Source: Trichobilharzia regenti (Eukaryota; Platyhelminthes; Trematoda; Strigeidida; Schistosomatidae). Taken from it: DNA of 64,000 bases. Location: NCBI GenBank assembly GCA_944472135.2, contig CALYDD020000329.1, positions 62,001-126,000 of the forward strand, given 5' to 3'. The position numbers and the translations under genes are program-made. The notes beneath the pieces were generated by a model. The model had not been told where the DNA came from. It did not search any database and saw only the letters and a program-made list of their open reading frames with translations. This document shows, piece by piece, positions 10,937-19,566 of this stretch. Numbering within the stretch: the stretch's first letter is position 1; each line of letters begins with the position of its first letter.

Positions 10937-11207
10937 AGTTCCATTTGCTTGTGTGCGTCGGAGGTACGGCGGTAGAATGCTCGCCAACCATGCATGTAGC
11001 CCTGGGTTTGACCAACAGCCGACGCACTCCTTTACCTAGCTAAGCCAGTAATAAAAATGGTAAAGAAGGAAGGTTGGGTATTAGGCTATCAACCTCATCC
11101 CGTAGAAATGAACACCACTACTACTGAAACTCTAGGCCTCTAGCTTGAAGCCCTACGTTCCACTGGAAAAATAAAGGAATAAAAAATAAAAATAGTTTCG
11201 TTTGCTT
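10937..11207 (+). mobile_element. tRNA-derived SINE-C with imperfect 14-bp TSD
   Basis: The SINE (10,953-11,193) begins GTGCGTCGG and its tRNA-like head closes with CCGACGCAC, a perfect 9-bp acceptor-type stem. Its core and tail are as in other copies and end in an A-rich run. Flanking repeats AGTTCCATTTGCTT (10,937-10,950) and AGTTTCGTTTGCTT (11,194-11,207) match at 12 of 14 positions, as expected for an aged TSD. Confidence 0.85.
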
Positions 11208-11284
11208 ACTGTCTCACTTATAACATCCAAGTCAATCAGATCTACTCGGAGATAACTGTAGTTTATCATTCTAGTTAGATTACC

Positions 11285-11620
11285 AACTGAAATCAATTAG
11301 AGAGTCAGTTACAACTAGAGAGTACTGGACAGCTGTATCATGCTTGTTTAGGACTCCATAGTGATTTTCGTAAATGACCTCGCCAGGGATCGAAGCCGAG
11401 AGCTACTGTTAATTAGCCCGTATACCACTCAACCATTAGGACACTAATTCAATACTCCATAAATTTTAACTTCTGCCAGTTCGCTATGTATATATCGCGC
11501 CACTGTCAACCGACGTTGTCAACGTGTATCTGTCTTCACACCCGACTTAGTGGTCTTCATTTAGTGGCGATTTCTCACCTGAACTTCAGGTATTTCATTT
11601 TGAAGTTAATCACTACTGAG
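11285..11620 (-). repeat. Smα-like hammerhead/tRNA repeat, decayed variant
   Basis: On the minus strand the CAGCTGTCCAGTAC 3' half of the ribozyme and the following flank (GTTGTAACTGACTCTC-like) are seen, but the core CTGANGA and GAAA are lost. A longer variant of the tRNA and spacer parts follows. The closest relative here is 37,891-38,240. Confidence 0.65.
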
Positions 11621-12344
11621 CACTAGATTTATTTTCAAATATTGGTTTGCACAGATTTTCATTTTATAATTCTATCATTAAATAATAAACAACTGTAGAC
11701 TAGTATTCATTTGACGCATGACTCATTAAATATTGTGCTGTATAAGAACTATACTACTCTTTTTTTGTGTTTTAATGCATTTAGTTTGTTTCATATATCA
11801 ATGATTATTTTGAAATTATGAAATTTTCTGTCTACAATAAGTGTACATGGTTTGCATGAGAAAATGTAACGATTTGGCAAAAACATCTGCCTACCGAGAA
11901 GGCAGAATATATATATATTTATATACATATATGAATACCCTGGGGTATGCATATGCCAAACAGCATCACAAACTTTACTAAATCTGTGTTATAAAAATAG
12001 TAGCTTTATAATTCACTTGTTTGGTGTGATTCGTGTCTGCAAGATACTCAGAGTTAAACACTAAAGACGCAATAATTGTCATGATTACAATCGAGACTTC
12101 ATGGCTTTCATTTCGCTTATAACACTGAGAGACGCAGTGTGTAATATTGTCATAAAATTAAATGATGTTATACTCTAGTGAATTATCAATTCTCTTGTTT
12201 TGAATGCGGATGATGGTGCTAATAGATAAGAGGTTAATGAAATGATTGCCTCACTTGTTGAAGTTAATGAGCTACGTATGTCGGTAATATACTTTGGTAA
12301 AAATTAAAATCCACACCATTCAATTTTTTCGAAGTCCGAAATCT
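11621..12344. other. Unassigned AT-rich DNA
   Basis: No family or coding motif is recognised. A TATA-type tract lies near 11,909-11,931. Confidence 0.45.
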
Positions 12345-13771
12345 TTATTCAGTGGCTTTCGACTCTGTACCTAGACGTCACTTGATAAATAAGCTCTCGA
12401 TGACACAAACTGAGTCCTGGGTCACAAACTGGTTGCATTCCTATTTCTCAAACAGAATGCAATACAATGTATACAAAGGTAAATCCTCCTCTGATGTGCT
12501 CACTGAAGTTGGTGTCCCTCAAGCCACTGTATTCTCCCCACTTCTCACTTCTTTCTTTCTTTCTACATGACTCACCATCTTCAAATGATATTAAATTTGT
12601 CAAATATGCTGACGATCTGACTGTATTTTTGCCTGCCAAGTGTCAAAGTGACTGCTTCAAACTAAATGGCTTTTTATCAGAAATCAGCCACTGGTACAAG
12701 GAAAACGATCTCACCTTAAATCCCTCTAAATGTCAAACAGTCAATTTCACCTTTAGGCATAAATCTTACCTAAGCAAACTGGTTAGAACTCACGAGGTGT
12801 GCAACATAGATGGTACTAAAATAGAAACGAAGTCGGAAATTAAGTATACTGGCGTCATTCTATCTGCTGATAGATCTTAACTGGTTGTCTCATATCTTGA
12901 TGAAAATATTCCGTCTTACCTTCTACATCAAGAAGTTAAGACACTCTGGAATAACCCAAACCTTACTCCTACTATTCGTTAACTCTTGCATCCTGTCCAT
13001 TGTTCTCTATTGTTCCCCCTTAGTTTTTCCAGGGCTACTAAAGAAGGACTATGTCTTATTACGTAGGGTGTTAAAGGTTGTCATCAGGGTAAGCTACGTA
13101 ACACTGAACCAGTTTGTTAATATTATGGTCGACAGGCACTTGGACTCACCTGAAAAATGGGCTCAATCCATTTTATCTGACTCACACCACCCTCTTCATT
13201 CACAACTCTCCCCTTGTATGTATCTCATCAGGCAGAACCAGAAGCCTATGTAGAAAAGTATATGCCCACACTAGAAACTACAAAAACTCAACCATACCCT
13301 ACTTAGCTCGTGTTTTGTGCGATAAAGAAATCATTAGGCGTGATACCTATAGCTTATTGAATAATCACTAGAATAACTGAATCTCGTCTTTCCAACACAT
13401 AACATTTATAGGTACAACGCTTTCTTTCTCTCTTTTTTTCTGTTATGTGCTGCTTTGCTTCTTTCCTCCTAACAAACTCTACTTAAAACATTCTTTATCG
13501 TTCTTTCACACTCTGTATATGTCGACCTCTTTGTTACCGTTTACGCTAGTAAATATGCTAGTATCTACTTTCCTAACACCTTCAAACATTCTGTTCAATT
13601 TTGGCTTTTGTACCAACATGCTAATATATTGTTGTCAAAACTAACCAAGATTACTCTTAATCTTATTTATTGATAATGTACTAACTGGATGCGATAGCGT
13701 GGTGAAATGCTGAGAATTCCATTCTGTATCACAAGTACTGTTTTGGAATAAAGCAAATTATTATTATTATT
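12345..13771 (+). mobile_element. 5'-truncated CR1/Jockey-type LINE
   Basis: The copy begins inside RT at a DSVPRR motif (first catalytic Asp region) and shows KFVKYADDLTVFLP near 12,597, with YADD intact. The C-terminal RT thumb and tail follow across three frames (12,352-13,253). A 3' UTR holds an AATAAAG signal and ends in (ATT)n at about 13,771. The copies at 41.4-43.2 kb (minus) and 24.7 kb belong to the same family. A premature stop and frameshifts, for example near 12,569, make it non-functional. Confidence 0.87.
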
Positions 13772-13792
13772 ATCCTCTTTACCTGTATCTTT

Positions 13793-13881
13793 CTTATATA
13801 TATATATATATACGGGTGTACAGCTTGATAATGAATTCGTTGAAAAGAGTCTCTTCGTTGATTATTGTGCTAATTATCAGT
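13793..13881 (+). repeat. (TA)n-anchored terminal repeat, probably Penelope-like
   Basis: A (TA)n run is followed by GTACAGCTTGATAATGAATT and a GAAAAGAGTCTCTTCG block. The same module occurs at 33,300-33,391 (minus), 60,003-60,072 (minus) and 61,850-61,930 (plus). At 61.85 kb it abuts a Penelope-like fragment, and a related string ends the copy at 8.7 kb, so it is probably a terminal repeat of that class. Confidence 0.55.
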
Positions 13882-13883
13882 TT

Positions 13884-14067
13884 TCAAGTATTGGTTTGTA
13901 GAGATTTGGTTGATTGGTTACAGGATTTCATTATGAGCTGACATTGGTTAGAGAACCATTGGAAAATCTGGGAGTACTGGGCAGCTGTTTCGTCAGCCTA
14001 GTATGGCACTTTTCATCAGTACGCACCCACCGGAATTCGAACCCAGGACGAACCCAGAAACCCAATG
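13884..14067 (-). repeat. Smα-like hammerhead repeat, minus arm of an inverted pair
   Basis: It runs from CAAGTATTGGTTTGTAGAGA through the HHR flank to a hammerhead remnant (minus). Stem I arms and GAAA survive, but the first core base is A and the cleavage triplet has changed to GCC. The tRNA head is mostly deleted. Its outer about 60 bp is an inverted copy of 14,068-14,130. Confidence 0.8.
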
Positions 14068-14515
14068 TCACTTCACGATGAAATTCTGTTACCAATCAAC
14101 CAAATTCCTACAAACCAACACTTGAATACCAATGAGATGCTCACTGGCGACTGGCTCTATTCAGGTAGGCAGTTACCTGGGGTTCTCGTGGGAAGTCGTG
14201 ACCAGTAGGGTGCAGCAGGTCAGGTGAGAGGACAAATACTCGCCAAAGACATTGGCTAGCGGTTGCGCTATATCGTGATTTGGCAGAAGTTAGAATTCAT
14301 CAGCTGGCCATTGGATCGGGTCTTAGTGGCTTAATGGTCTACGAGCTCGCTGGTCTTGTAACCAGAAGGTCCTGGGTTCTAACCCTGGTGGTGGGTCGTA
14401 CTGATGAAGAGTCCCAAACTAGGCTGACGAAACAGCTGTCCAGTACTCCGTAAAGGTTTTCCAATGGTTCTCTAACCAATGTCAGCTCATGACAAAATCC
14501 TGTTACCAAATTATC
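14068..14515 (+). repeat. Smα-like hammerhead/tRNA repeat, plus arm of an inverted pair
   Basis: The plus-strand order is flank, spacer, tRNA-like head with box B (GGTTCTAACCC), hammerhead (14,397-14,450) and 3' flank. The hammerhead has GTACTG/CAGTAC, GAAA and the GTC cleavage triplet, but the core reads ATGAAGA instead of CTGANGA and stem II carries a 3-nt insertion. Cleavage would not be expected because the invariant first C is lost. Confidence 0.82.
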
Positions 14516-15018
14516 AGTTTTATTTGATGTTGGGTAGTAAATGAAAATTGTCTCGTTTTTACTTCTAAAAATACAGTGTTTCTTTGCATTCCTGCGTCAC
14601 AAATTTCAACCATGGTTTTTGTTTTTCAGAGATAAAGACAAAAACAAGCCAGAGAGAGAGAGAGATAAAATTACAGTTAATTTTACATTAATTTGCTCAC
14701 AAATACTTCTGTATCTGTCTAGGCATACATATACACAAATGTTCCGTATATATATATATGCATGACTTATTGATTTGGCGCCACTCTGTCTAAGCTTGTA
14801 CATATTTAGAAGGTTAACTGGGCAGTCAGTTTATTGGTGGACAAATAAATGAACACATGGTTGCACATAAATTTAACCAAGAGATAATCAACTGAAGTAA
14901 ATGATGAGAGTAGAATTGAAACAACTGTGTAATACTAATAATATCAGCAGCATTCTTGAAATTTTCAAGAGTTAATTTGTAAGGATTAGATTTGTTTTTC
15001 GAGTATGATGATGGATTG
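14516..15018. other. Unassigned AT-rich DNA left of the LTR element
   Basis: It contains (GA)n near 14,652-14,666 and (TA)n near 14,748-14,760. No coding motif is seen. The last bases (about 15,010-15,022) join to 19,571 once the LTR element is removed. Confidence 0.45.
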
Positions 15019-15022
15019 GTAT
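15019..15022. repeat. Target-site duplication GTAT, left copy
   Basis: GTAT lies immediately left of the 5' LTR and is repeated at 19,567-19,570 immediately right of the 3' LTR. A 4-bp duplication is usual for Ty3/gypsy integrases. Confidence 0.85.
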
Positions 15023-15127
15023 TGTGGTGAGAGCAGGCTGCTAGCCGATTGGTTGGCACTAATCTACGTTAATGTCTAGGTCACTAATATGGGCCGTGAG
15101 AAAATATGAACAAGGCTGTTTCAACAA

Positions 15128-15255
15128 CCAATCACAGCAAACTTAAATGTGGACAAATATGATTCGCAGATAGATGGCTCTACTTTCCGAGAAATATCGA
15201 AAACAACCAATCATAAGACTGTGTTTGTCTGCTTAACTTCCGAGAAACAACCAAT
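15128..15255 (+). promoter_or_regulatory. Triplicated CCAAT boxes in the U3 region
   Basis: CCAAT occurs at 15,128-15,132, 15,207-15,211 and 15,251-15,255, each in an (A)ACAACCAATCA context, with a reverse copy ATTGG at 15,048-15,052. CCAAT boxes are bound by NF-Y-type factors in animals. Their repetition upstream of the TATA box suggests they drive LTR transcription. Confidence 0.55.
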
Positions 15256-15298
15256 CAGAAGACTGCCTTTTTCTGCTTGCATAAGCCTTATTAATGCA

Positions 15299-15305
15299 TA
15301 TAAAA
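15299..15305 (+). promoter_or_regulatory. TATA box of the 5' LTR
   Basis: TATAAAA sits 34 bp upstream of the AATAAA signal and downstream of the CCAAT boxes, the usual U3 arrangement. Confidence 0.65.
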
Positions 15306-15332
15306 TATATATAAATACGTGTTGATTTTCGT

Positions 15333-15338
15333 AATAAA
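15333..15338 (+). terminator. AATAAA polyadenylation signal in the LTR
   Basis: AATAAA lies 36 bp before the LTR end. The equivalent hexamer in the 3' LTR (19,525-19,530) would serve to end the genomic transcript. Confidence 0.6.
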
Positions 15339-15376
15339 ACGATCTGTTGCCAGCCCTTGTCTTCTGTTGTTACATT

Positions 15377-15389
15377 TGGTGTCGCTGCC
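15377..15389 (+). promoter_or_regulatory. Primer-binding site
   Basis: TGGTGTCGCTGCC starts two bases after the 5' LTR. The leading TGG pairs with the CCA end of a tRNA. The same string borders the LTR of the minus-strand derivative at 48.55 kb. I cannot assign the tRNA without a fluke tRNA set. Confidence 0.75.
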
Positions 15390-15397
15390 TCCAAAAA

Positions 15398-16159
15398 ATG
15401 AAGATCCCGTGGCCAGCTGCGTTTGAAGAAGGAGACATACGGAGCTTCTTACGTGACTTCGAGGCCGTTGCTGAGCTGGTGGGTGTCAAGGAGCAGGCGG
15501 CGAAGGCAGTTGTCCTGGGGACGCTGTTGAGAGGCCGAGCGAAGGCTGCATATGACAGCGTAGACAGGTCAAATGGCACAGCGTCTTGGAAGAAATTGGT
15601 TGAACGACTAGTGTCCGAGTTTGACAGCGAAACAGACAGACAGCTAGCAATGCAGCAGTTCCGGTCAATGAAGCTTGGACCTGATGGAGACCCGCTAGTG
15701 TTGGCGGTGAAACTGACTAATCTACTTCGACGCGCGCTTCCCACTTTAGATGAAGAATCAGAAGCGCAGTTACTGTCTTCCCAATTCATCGAGAGTGTCC
15801 CAGACCACATTTCTCAGCGATTACAACTGGTTAACGCAACGCAGCCGATGGATATTAGTGAGCTGGCGAAGGTGACCAGACAGCTGCTGAGCACAACGGT
15901 AGCCGCTATAGACCAACCAAAACCAAACGAATATGAGCAGAAAATTGAAGCATTGCAGCGGGAAGTGGCGGCGTTAAAGTTGGCTGATAGAAAAGACCGG
16001 TGTTTTGAATGCGGTAAGCCGGGACACTGGAGAAGATACTGCCCAGAAAGGCGAAAAAGAAAAAATTTCAGACGGTATAATGCTTGTTCTTTCTTTCGTA
16101 TGAACCTAGATTTAGTGGGGGCTATTGAGAAAGGGCTCTGTATTCGAAGTTGCGAGTGA
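15398..16159 (+). CDS. gag: Gag capsid/nucleocapsid protein (253 aa)
   Basis: Gag packages the element RNA in cytoplasmic virus-like particles. The ATG at 15,398 is chosen because it is the first after the LTR and primer site; an open frame continues upstream into the LTR but that is not transcribed as coding. The N-terminal half (FEEGDIRSFLRDFEAVAEL, then a conserved LLRGRAKAAYDSV helix) resembles Ty3/gypsy capsid. A retroviral-type zinc knuckle C202-X2-C205-X4-H210-X4-C215 is followed by a basic stretch. The last 40 or so residues have no family character and lie over the region where pol must be entered. The stop is TGA 16,157-16,159. Confidence 0.9.
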   Translation: MKIPWPAAFEEGDIRSFLRDFEAVAELVGVKEQAAKAVVLGTLLRGRAKAAYDSVDRSNGTASWKKLVERLVSEFDSETDRQLAMQQFRSMKLGPDGDPLVLAVKLTNLLRRALPTLDEESEAQLLSSQFIESVPDHISQRLQLVNATQPMDISELAKVTRQLLSTTVAAIDQPKPNEYEQKIEALQREVAALKLADRKDRCFECGKPGHWRRYCPERRKRKNFRRYNACSFFRMNLDLVGAIEKGLCIRSCE

Positions 16160-19100
16160 ATGATCGAGAAGTAGTATGTTTGATAGATACAGGGGCGGCC
16201 GTGTCGTTAATAGATAAGAATTTATGTAAGAGTGTTAGTCCGTGTTCATTGACAGTACAAACAGTAGGCGGGTATGTGTTGCGTATCACGGGTAGATCGA
16301 ACTGTACGGTCGTTGTTGGTGGCTGCGAGGTGACGTTTCCTTTCATTGTTGTACCCGAACTACAGCGAACGATATTAGGAGCGGATTTTCTGCGTGAGAT
16401 TGGTGCAATAATCGACACGCAAGCGAACGTGGTGATCACGAAATACGGGCATATCAACATGTATGAGACCAGCGAGATAGCAGCGATTAAGCTGTCGACG
16501 GTACACAATGTGACAGAGTTAATTAATAAATACGATCATCTGTTCACTGGAGATGGCGACCCATACGGTTATTGCGATAAGGTGAATCATGAAATTCCGT
16601 TAAGTGATCCGAAAGTAAGGTCATTTTTAACGCGAAGAGTTCCATGTCATCTGGAAGGCGAAGTGGAGCGACAAGTGCAAGAGATGTTAAAAGATGATAT
16701 TATTGAGGAAGCTGATAGCCCGTACAACTCTCCAGTGCTGTTAGTAAAAAAAGCGAATGGGAAGTATAGATTCTGTGTTGATTTTCGACAGTTAAACAGT
16801 ATGACAGAGTTAAGACCGTGTGCCATGCCAACAGTGGTAGAAACTTTAGATCGCCTACAAGGTGCGAATGTGTTTTCGGTTCTCGATCTTCGCTCAGGAT
16901 ACTGGCAGATACCGATAAAACAAGGTGATAGAGATAAGACGGCTTTCATCGTGGGTCAGACACAATATCGATTTAAACGCATGCCGTTTGGACTAGCAGG
17001 TGCACCGTTTACGTTCAGACGACTGATGAAGCTATTACTTAAGAACTTGAAAAACGTGGAGGTTTATGGTGATGATCTCGTCATATACAGTCAAAACGAA
17101 AACGATCACGTCAACCATGTAGAAGCCGTGCTGCGACGCATCGAAGAGTTTGGACTACGCGTCAACAAAACCAAGTCTCAGATAGCCAAAAAGAATGTTA
17201 CTCTGTTGGGACATAAAGTGGGAAATGGTGAGATTAAACCACTGCCGGAGAAAATTTTGACGATTAAAACGATTCCAGCCCCGAATTCAAAGAGAAAACT
17301 GAGACAATTCTTGGGTAGAGCAGCGTTTTATAGTCGCTTCGTGAAGAACTTCAATGAGATAGCAGCCCCTCTATACAGGCTACTAGGTGAGCCAAAGTTT
17401 GTTTGGTCGGAAGAATCGCAGAGGACATTCGACAGAATTAAACAGCTGCTCGACCACCAACAAATGACGCTAAAACTACCTGTGCCAGGAAGACAGTTCA
17501 CAGTGTGCACAGATGCCAGTGACTACGCTATAGGTGCGGTCCTAAGACAGGACGAGGGAATCGTTGAGTATGCCAGTAGGGTTTTGACCCTCACAGAGAG
17601 AAAGTATTCAACGATAGAGAAAGAATGTTTAGCAATGGTATGGGCAGTCGACAAATGGAGACCTTATTTACTCGGCCGGCGGTTCCACATCGAAACTGAT
17701 CATAAGCCGCTACAATTTTTGAAGACAGCGAGAGACCCACGGGGGAAGTTGTCACGGTGGATGTTGCGTCTTCAGGAGTACGATTTTACGATCTCACACG
17801 TTCCTGGAAGTGAAAATGTCTTGGCAGATTTGTTATCGAGACCAGAAGATGAGTCTGAGTTGCCCGAGGTCGCTTACGGAGTGCATGCAGTAGAACAAGA
17901 CCCACTAAGACTTGCACGTAGGCAGAGGTTGGACGATACGCTGAATACAGTAATACAGGTGATCACCAACGGAATAGAAGTGGATCAAACTACGGCGAGT
18001 AAGGAGCTAACCACACTACTCAGACAGAGGGATCGACTCAGAGTGAATGCCTACGGGACTCTGACCTGGCGAGAGAACGACGGAAGCTGGCTGGCTGTCA
18101 TACCTCAATCGTCGCGCCACGACATGATAGAAGAATGTCACCAGCTAGCGCATACAGGCGTGGCCAGAACGACCGACCTCCTAAGACAAAGTATGTACTG
18201 GCCAGGTATGAGAGAAGACGTAGCAAGATACGTACTTGGATGTCCACGGTGCCAGCTGATGAAAGGTGACCGGTATATACGACCACCACTTCAGTCGATT
18301 CCAGTTACCGCGATAGGTGACTTGTGGTCCGTAGATGTCATGGGTCCATTTCCTCAGACATCCAATGGTAATCAGTACCTCTTGGTGATGACGGAACACG
18401 CGACACGATGGGTAGACGCCGTAGCAATCCCAGACCAACGTGCAAGAACCGTGACAGATGCAGTAGTTAGACACATTGTTGCAGACCACGGCGTACCGAA
18501 GACAATACTGACAGACCAAGGTCCCTGTTTCGAGAGTGAAGAGTTTACTTCCCGTTTGCAACAGCTGGGCATCAAGAGGATCAGAACGACCCCATACCAT
18601 CCACAAACGAATGGCCTAACGGAGAGAAACAACCGTACACTGAAGGAGTGGCTGGCTTCGAAGGGCGGGAACTGGGAAACGGAGCTTCCACTGATTTTAC
18701 TAACACATCGGGCTACCACTCAGGAAACAACGAAGAAGTCACCCTTCCAACTGATGTATGGTAGAAAACCACGATTACCGGTACACAATGAGACCTGGCC
18801 CATGCACCAAAAGTGGAGTACGACGAAATTAAAAGCAGAGAGGAAAGAGGCAGTCAAGAATGTAATACGGAAGCAGCGCAGTGATGTCACGAAGTCTCAG
18901 ATGAAAGAAAGGACGCAGTGCATTACCTTTGCAGTCGGGGACCAAGTGAAGTGTAGAGACAGGAGATATACAGTTGGAGGCGGGCTAGGTTCACGGAAAC
19001 TCCTTCCAAAGTGGGAAGGACCATACACAATCACAAAAAGACGGGGTCAAGTATATACCATCCGAAGAGGTGATAAACAGAAACGAGTTAACGCCAGTCA

Positions 19101-19236
19101 GCTCCAAAGATGGGTACAGTGGGACAAGCCGGTCAGTAACAATCCTCAACTAGAGGATGTAGCACCCAGAAGGTCGGAACGTCTGCGCACGAAGCTATTT
19201 GACGGGGGGACGAGTGTGGTGAGAGCAGGCTGCTAG
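16129..19236 (+). CDS. pol: Pol polyprotein: protease, reverse transcriptase, RNase H, integrase
   Basis: Pol lies in the -1 frame relative to gag; its open frame begins after a TGA at 16,126-16,128 and has no useful ATG, so fusion to gag is expected. Numbering from the TTG at 16,150: aspartic protease DTGA at 13-16; RT with LDLRSGYWQI and the catalytic box YGDD at 306-309; RNase H with TDAS (Asp455); integrase zinc finger H664-X3-H668-X29-C698-X2-C701; catalytic D729, D789, E825 with 35 residues between the last two; and a C-terminal GPY module (KWEGPYTI). No internal stop is present. The stop codon lies 22 bp inside the 3' LTR. YGDD is rare among LTR elements. Confidence 0.95.
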   Translation, partial: ERALYSKLRVNDREVVCLIDTGAAVSLIDKNLCKSVSPCSLTVQTVGGYVLRITGRSNCTVVVGGCEVTFPFIVVPELQRTILGADFLREIGAIIDTQANVVITKYGHINMYETSEIAAIKLSTVHNVTELINKYDHLFTGDGDPYGYCDKVNHEIPLSDPKVRSFLTRRVPCHLEGEVERQVQEMLKDDIIEEADSPYNSPVLLVKKANGKYRFCVDFRQLNSMTELRPCAMPTVVETLDRLQGANVFSVLDLRSGYWQIPIKQGDRDKTAFIVGQTQYRFKRMPFGLAGAPFTFRRLMKLLLKNLKNVEVYGDDLVIYSQNENDHVNHVEAVLRRIEEFGLRVNKTKSQIAKKNVTLLGHKVGNGEIKPLPEKILTIKTIPAPNSKRKLRQFLGRAAFYSRFVKNFNEIAAPLYRLLGEPKFVWSEESQRTFDRIKQLLDHQQMTLKLPVPGRQFTVCTDASDYAIGAVLRQDEGIVEYASRVLTLTERKYSTIEKECLAMVWAVDKWRPYLLGRRFHIETDHKPLQFLKTARDPRGKLSRWMLRLQEYDFTISHVPGSENVLADLLSRPEDESELPEVAYGVHAVEQDPLRLARRQRLDDTLNTVIQVITNGIEVDQTTASKELTTLLRQRDRLRVNAYGTLTWRENDGSWLAVIPQSSRHDMIEECHQLAHTGVARTTDLLRQSMYWPGMREDVARYVLGCPRCQLMKGDRYIRPPLQSIPVTAIGDLWSVDVMGPFPQTSNGNQYLLVMTEHATRWVDAVAIPDQRARTVTDAVVRHIVADHGVPKTILTDQGPCFESEEFTSRLQQLGIKRIRTTPYHPQTNGLTERNNRTLKEWLASKGGNWETELPLILLTHRATTQETTKKSPFQLMYGRKPRLPVHNETWPMHQKWSTTKLKAERKEAVKNVIRKQRSDVTKSQMKERTQCITFAVGDQVKCRDRRYTVGGGLGSRKLLPKWEGPYTITKRRGQVYTIRRGDKQKRVNASQLQRWVQWDKPVSNNPQLEDVAPRRSERLRTKLFDGGTSVVRAGC
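19201..19214 (+). promoter_or_regulatory. Short polypurine tract before the 3' LTR
   Basis: GACGGGGGGACGAG directly precedes the 3' LTR and lies inside the pol reading frame. It is the expected site for plus-strand DNA priming. The same block precedes the LTR of the derivative at 48.14 kb (minus). Confidence 0.65.
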
Positions 19237-19566
19237 CCGATTGGTTGGCACTAATCTACGTTAATGTCTAGGTCACTAATATGGGCCGTGAGAAAATATG
19301 AACAAGGCTGTTTCAACAACCAATCACAGCAAACTTAAATGTGGACAAATATGATTCGCAGATAGATGGCTCTACTTTCCGAGAAATATCGAAAACAACC
19401 AATCATAAGACTGTGTTTGTCTGCTTAACTTCCGAGAAACAACCAATCAGAAGACTGCCTTTTTCTGCTTGCATAAGCCTTATTAATGCATATAAAATAT
19501 ATATAAATACGTGTTGATTTTCGTAATAAAACGATCTGTTGCCAGTCCTTGTCTTCTGTTGTTACA
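19215..19566 (+). repeat. 3' LTR
   Basis: It is 352 bp and identical to the 5' LTR except for T at 19,546. Its first 22 bp also encode the last residues of pol. Confidence 0.95.

Larger units (their letters stand above)
15023..15374 (+). repeat. 5' LTR
   Basis: The LTR starts TGTGGTGAGAG and ends GTTGTTACA. It holds three forward CCAAT boxes (15,128, 15,207, 15,251), each inside an AACAACCAATCA-like repeat, one reverse copy at 15,048-15,052, a TATAAAA box at 15,299 and an AATAAA signal at 15,333. Transcription would start near 15,325-15,335 by analogy with other LTRs; this is inferred. Confidence 0.95.
15023..19566 (+). mobile_element. Ty3/gypsy-type LTR retrotransposon, 4,544 bp, young and near-intact
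   Basis: Two 352-bp LTRs with TG...CA ends differ at a single position (C at 15,354, T at 19,546). Between them lie a primer-binding site, gag, pol in the order protease-RT-RNaseH-integrase, and a short purine-rich tract. A 4-bp TSD flanks it. The PR-RT-RH-IN order places it with Ty3/gypsy rather than copia. It has no envelope ORF. The near-identical LTRs imply very recent insertion. It landed inside a hammerhead repeat (19,571-19,935). Confidence 0.95.

Noticed and set aside
16063..16069. AAATTTC as the gag-pol frameshift site
   Set aside because: It is in phase with gag, but the -1 frame meets TAA at 16,078 and TGA at 16,126 before pol.
16150..16152. True translation start of pol at 16,150
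   Set aside because: The codon is TTG in the middle of an open frame that begins at 16,129; pol is expected to be made as a gag fusion.
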